From: JAJDNW01 sp039714495
GTDB taxonomy: Bacteria; Desulfobacterota; Desulfobacteria; Desulfobacterales; B30-G6
Direction of reading: 5' to 3'
NCBI GenBank assembly: GCA_039714495.1
Contig: JBDLJD010000167.1
Location: 1-8,537, forward strand
DNA: 8,537 nt
Shown: in pieces, positions 6,522 through 8,537 of the stretch
How the letters are laid out: every line of letters begins with the position of its first letter
How positions within the stretch are numbered: position 1 is the stretch's first letter
Notes under the pieces: model-generated
What the model was told of the DNA's origin: nothing
Seen by the model: only the letters and a program-made list of their open reading frames with translations
Databases searched by the model: none
Position numbers and translations under genes: made by a program

Positions 6522-6627
6522 AATAAGCTAAAAAACGCTCGACAAAATAAGCTAATTGTGGTACATCCAAATAAGCTAATTTTCGAACAGCCCTAAAAGC
6601 TAAAACCAATACTACACAATAAGCTAA
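6522..6627 (+). repeat. Five direct repeats of AATAAGCTAA at exact 24-bp spacing
   Basis: Cores begin at 6522, 6546, 6570, 6594 and 6618, each exactly 24 bp after the previous. Four are identical (AATAAGCTAA); the fourth in order is TAAAAGCTAA. The 14-bp spacers between them are unrelated, so only the core is under constraint. The segment after the last core holds the GAGG ribosome binding site and leads straight into the Fic gene's ATG at 6644. Conserved cores with variable spacers and fixed phase (about 2.3 helical turns) look like a cooperative operator array. The likeliest ligand is the winged-helix N-terminus of the Fic protein itself. This last step is inference. Confidence 0.9.
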
Positions 6628-6643
6628 TGAAAAAGCGAGGGTT

Positions 6644-8188
6644 ATGGCGATCCCACATGAAAAACTCGCCCAATCACTTGAGGTCCTGAGGGCATTACAG
6701 GAGCGCGGTGTTATCGCAGTGCGTTCAGCTGATTTGACCCGAACACATCGTGAACGACTGGTCAAAAACGGCTTTCTTCAAGAGATCATAAAGGGCTGGT
6801 ATATTCCTGTTCATCCAGACGAGGGCGCCGGGGAGAACTCTGCGTGGTACGCTTCGTTTTGGCGCTTCTGTGCAGCCTATTTGAAGAAGCGTTTGGGAAC
6901 GAATTGGAGCCTCTCTCCTGAACAGTCACTATTGCTGCATGTTGGGAACATGACGGTTCCACGCCAATTACTTGTCCGATCACCCAAAGCCCGGAACAAG
7001 ATCACAATACTGCCGCATGACACGTCGTTATTCGATACGCGTGCAGCTCTTCCCAAGGCTGGACAAGTTGCAGAGAAAGACGGCCTGCGTATGTTCTCCG
7101 TACCTGCGGGATTGGTAAGCAGCAGATCTGGTTTCTTTTTACATAACGCCACGGACGCTCGTGCAGCGCTATCCATGGTGAGCGATGCATCTGATGTGCT
7201 TGCATTGCTCCTTGATGGTGGTCACACTACTGTTGCCGGACGTCTTGCAGGTGCGTTCCGAAGCATTGGACGCGACCGTGTTGCCGATGATATTATCAAA
7301 ACAATGCAAACCGCAGGCTACAATATTCGCGAAAAAGATCCATTTGAAAGCACAATAAATTTGATACTGCCGGCGCATGAGCAATCGCCATACGTGAACC
7401 GAATTCGCCTGATGTGGCAACAGATGCGAGAGCCAATTCTCAAACAATTTCCGGCTGGCCCTGGCAGGCCTCCTGACATCGCTGCCTATCTCAAGATCGC
7501 TGATGACATTTACGTTACCGACGCTTATCACTCGTTGTCCATAGAAGGCTACCGGGTAAGTCCTGAGCTAGTCCAAAGGGTCCGCAGTGGCAAGTGGGAT
7601 CCAGATGAAAGCGAAAATGACCGCGAACACCGTAATGCCTTAGCTGCAAGAGGATACTGGCAAGCCTATCAGGCGGTTCGGGAAAGCATACGAAAGGTAC
7701 TGGAGGGCGAAGATCCGGGAGCAGCAAGCGACAATGATCATGGCGACTGGTACCGTGAAATGTTTGGGCCGAGCGTAACAGCTGGGCTTTTACGGACAAC
7801 GGACCTCGCCGGCTACCGCAACGACCAGGTATTTATCCGCCGTTCAATGCATGTGCCACCACGTTATGAAGCGGTGCGGGACTGCATGCCAGCATTATTT
7901 AATTTGCTGACAGAAGAGTTAGAACCATCGGTACGTGTTGTTTTAGGGCACTTTATGTTTGTATATATTCATCCGTATATGGATGGCAATGGCCGAATTG
8001 GAAGATTTCTTATGAACGTGATGCTAGCTGCTGGCGGATACCCTTGGACTGTTGTTCCATTTGATAAACGAGCCGACTATATGAATACCCTGGAAAGCGC
8101 TAGTGTTAAACAGGAGATTGAACCATTTGCAGCTTTTTTAGGAAACCTCGTTTCTAGTAGCCTGCAACGCGCTCAATTGTTAGCATAA
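6644..8188 (+). CDS. Fic-family AMP-transferase-like protein with AbiEi-like winged-helix N-terminus
   Basis: Fic enzymes usually attach AMP from ATP to a hydroxyl side chain of a target protein. The core motif HPYMDGNGRIGR spans 443-454 with catalytic His443; only the usual Phe is replaced by Tyr. A flap region (YRNDQVFI, 391-398) and HVPP (403-406) fit the family. SLSIEG (297-302) matches the inhibitory helix motif [S/T]xxxE[G/N] with Glu301, placed N-terminal to the core as in class II Fic proteins, so activity is probably self-restrained. Residues 1-55 (LRALQERGVIAV, then NGFLQEIIKGWYIP) resemble the winged helix of AbiEi-type antitoxins, and GHTTVAGRLAGAF (193-205) lies in a middle domain of unclear role. 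ATG 6644 is the only sensible start (next Met is residue 103), with GAGG only 3 nt upstream. The 24-bp repeat array abuts it. Codon use seems more AT-tolerant than in the genes to the left, which may mean transfer. No separate antitoxin gene is seen. Confidence 0.93.
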   Translation: MAIPHEKLAQSLEVLRALQERGVIAVRSADLTRTHRERLVKNGFLQEIIKGWYIPVHPDEGAGENSAWYASFWRFCAAYLKKRLGTNWSLSPEQSLLLHVGNMTVPRQLLVRSPKARNKITILPHDTSLFDTRAALPKAGQVAEKDGLRMFSVPAGLVSSRSGFFLHNATDARAALSMVSDASDVLALLLDGGHTTVAGRLAGAFRSIGRDRVADDIIKTMQTAGYNIREKDPFESTINLILPAHEQSPYVNRIRLMWQQMREPILKQFPAGPGRPPDIAAYLKIADDIYVTDAYHSLSIEGYRVSPELVQRVRSGKWDPDESENDREHRNALAARGYWQAYQAVRESIRKVLEGEDPGAASDNDHGDWYREMFGPSVTAGLLRTTDLAGYRNDQVFIRRSMHVPPRYEAVRDCMPALFNLLTEELEPSVRVVLGHFMFVYIHPYMDGNGRIGRFLMNVMLAAGGYPWTVVPFDKRADYMNTLESASVKQEIEPFAAFLGNLVSSSLQRAQLLA

Positions 8189-8387
8189 ACTATTTAAAAC
8201 AAGTTGTGGTATTTCCCTTAACGATGTCAGACTTATCAAAGGTTTTTCAGCTTGCGGATATCCTGTGGATGTGGGGATATATCTGATACGATCAGTTTTG
8301 CAATTTTAAATTGTAAAATTGAAACACACCGTTCAACATAAAAAGCATCGTGAAATTAACTGTTTACGATATAATAAAAAATAAAGC
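8189..8387. other. Gene-free region with short palindromes
   Basis: AT-rich DNA downstream of the Fic gene without a supportable gene; a 20-codon ORF at 8224-8286 has no ribosome binding site. Two perfect short dyads stand close together: CTGAT-ACG-ATCAG (8283-8295) and CAATTTT-7 nt-AAAATTG (8301-8321). No T tract follows either, so they are not terminators. They may be regulator sites for what lies to the right, or chance in AT-rich DNA. Confidence 0.4.
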
Positions 8388-8416
8388 TTGACTTTTTCAC
8401 TGTTCCTGACGATTAT
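8388..8416 (+). promoter_or_regulatory. Candidate sigma70 promoter for the structured RNA
   Basis: TTGACT (8388-8393; 5 of 6 to consensus) and GATTAT (8411-8416; 4 of 6) are separated by 17 bp. Transcription would start near 8423, exactly where the first hairpin begins. A competing leftward reading exists: TATAAT (8417-8412) with CTGCCA (8440-8435) 17 bp away on the minus strand, so direction is not settled. Confidence 0.4.
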
Positions 8417-8510
8417 ATATGTGTTCTCTGCCAGTGGCAGGAGAACCTGCAAAGGCTTCCGCTGAGCCCGCCTGGCAAATCAGCGGTTTCGCTTTTCTTA
8501 GGGAACCCAT
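8397..8510 (-). CDS. Possible 37-residue small protein (alternative reading of the same segment)
   Basis: On the minus strand an ATG (8510-8508) opens a 37-codon frame ending in TGA (8399-8397), beginning MGSLRKAKPLICQAG and ending YNRQEQ. AGGGAG lies 6 nt upstream of the ATG, a very good ribosome binding site, though those bases are also the arm of the terminator hairpin read the other way. I recognise no family, signal peptide or membrane segment. It competes with the small-RNA interpretation and may be chance. Confidence 0.2.
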   Translation of the reverse strand: MGSLRKAKPLICQAGSAEAFAGSPATGREHIYNRQEQ

Positions 8511-8530
8511 TTTGGGCTCCCTTTTATTTT
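8423..8530 (+). ncRNA. Candidate small RNA or terminated leader with three hairpins
   Basis: About 108 nt holding three consecutive stems. The first pairs GTTCTC/GAGAAC and TGCC/GGCA (8423-8446), with a bulged G and loop AGT. The second pairs CCGCTGA with TCAGCGG (8459-8486), with an inner GCC/GGC. The third is the terminator hairpin at 8500-8522. A promoter-like sequence sits just upstream and no reading frame fills the segment in this direction. It does not match 4.5S, 6S or tmRNA as far as I can tell, and I recognise no riboswitch. It may be a free small RNA, or an attenuator leader for a gene beyond the right edge. A 37-codon ORF runs on the opposite strand. Confidence 0.45.
8500..8530 (+). 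terminator. Intrinsic terminator
   Basis: AGGGA (8500-8504), an A/C mismatch and CCCA (8506-8509) pair with TGGG (8513-8516) and TCCCT (8518-8522) around a 3-nt TTT loop. The T-rich run TTTTATTTT (8522-8530) follows. This has the form of a rho-independent terminator for rightward transcription. It could end the candidate RNA at 8423 or act as an attenuator for a gene to the right. Confidence 0.7.
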
Positions 8531-8537
8531 GGCAAGA

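Noticed and set aside
5816..6523. Minus-strand 235-codon ORF
   Set aside because: It is antisense to the VWA gene, whose linker and VWA motifs are clear; no ribosome binding site or domain was seen.
6402..6596. Open frame across the 24-bp repeats giving a repeated Asn-Lys-Leu every eight residues
   Set aside because: The period is a multiple of three, so any frame shows periodic residues. This frame overlaps the VWA gene's end, is broken by a stop at the fourth repeat, and the spacers are unrelated. The pattern fits DNA-level sites, not a protein.
6522..6627. CRISPR array
   Set aside because: The repeated core is only 10 bp and the spacers 14 bp, far below CRISPR sizes; no cas genes are present and the array abuts a start codon.
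6373..6765. Minus-strand 130-codon ORF with periodic Leu-Ala-Tyr
   Set aside because: It is the antisense shadow of the same repeats plus the ends of the two flanking genes, with no ribosome binding site or family resemblance.
8224..8286. 20-codon ORF downstream of the Fic gene
   Set aside because: No ribosome binding site and too short to judge; it looks like chance.

Overview
The window looks like chromosomal DNA from an anaerobic, methyl-metabolising Gram-negative bacterium, most likely a sulfate reducer of the Desulfobacterales type. This is an inference. It rests on an outer-membrane OprO/OprP-type porin (so an outer membrane), an MttB-superfamily corrinoid-dependent methyltransferase, a stand-alone MetE-type catalytic barrel, and a MoxR/VWA pair of a kind I associate with deltaproteobacterial genomes. 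UAG ends at least two genes as an ordinary stop, and no pyrrolysine codon is seen.

Layout, left to right. Positions 1-1343 (+) hold an MttB-family methyltransferase that runs off the left edge. It converges, across only 26 bp, on a phosphate-selective-type porin (1370-2893, -). About 340 bp of gene-free, repeat-rich DNA (2894-3232) separates the porin from a rightward cluster: a 358-residue MetE-core-like zinc methyltransferase (3233-4309), a MoxR-type AAA+ ATPase (4303-5157, overlapping the previous gene by 7 bp), and a CoxE-like VWA-domain protein (5282-6472). A 124-bp gap before the last gene contains two tandem GAA-loop hairpins, the second ending on the base before the start codon. Next comes a gene with a different character: a 514-residue Fic-domain protein (6644-8188) with an N-terminal AbiEi-like winged helix and an internal inhibitory-helix motif. 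Five copies of a 10-bp element, spaced exactly 24 bp apart, fill the space directly in front of it. The last 349 bp have no convincing gene but end in a chain of three hairpins, the last being a terminator with a T tract, behind a plausible promoter. This is a candidate small RNA or attenuated leader.

How the parts may work together. The MttB-family enzyme would move a methyl group from a quaternary or tertiary amine to a corrinoid protein (not in the window). The MetE-like barrel could transfer methyl groups to a thiol, from an unknown donor. MoxR/VWA pairs in other systems mature or remodel metalloenzymes, so the overlap of metE-like and moxR suggests that the ATPase/VWA pair serves the methyltransferase; this is unproven. 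The Fic gene with its repeat array appears to be an independent, self-regulated toxin-like unit. The array is the most striking unexplained structure here.
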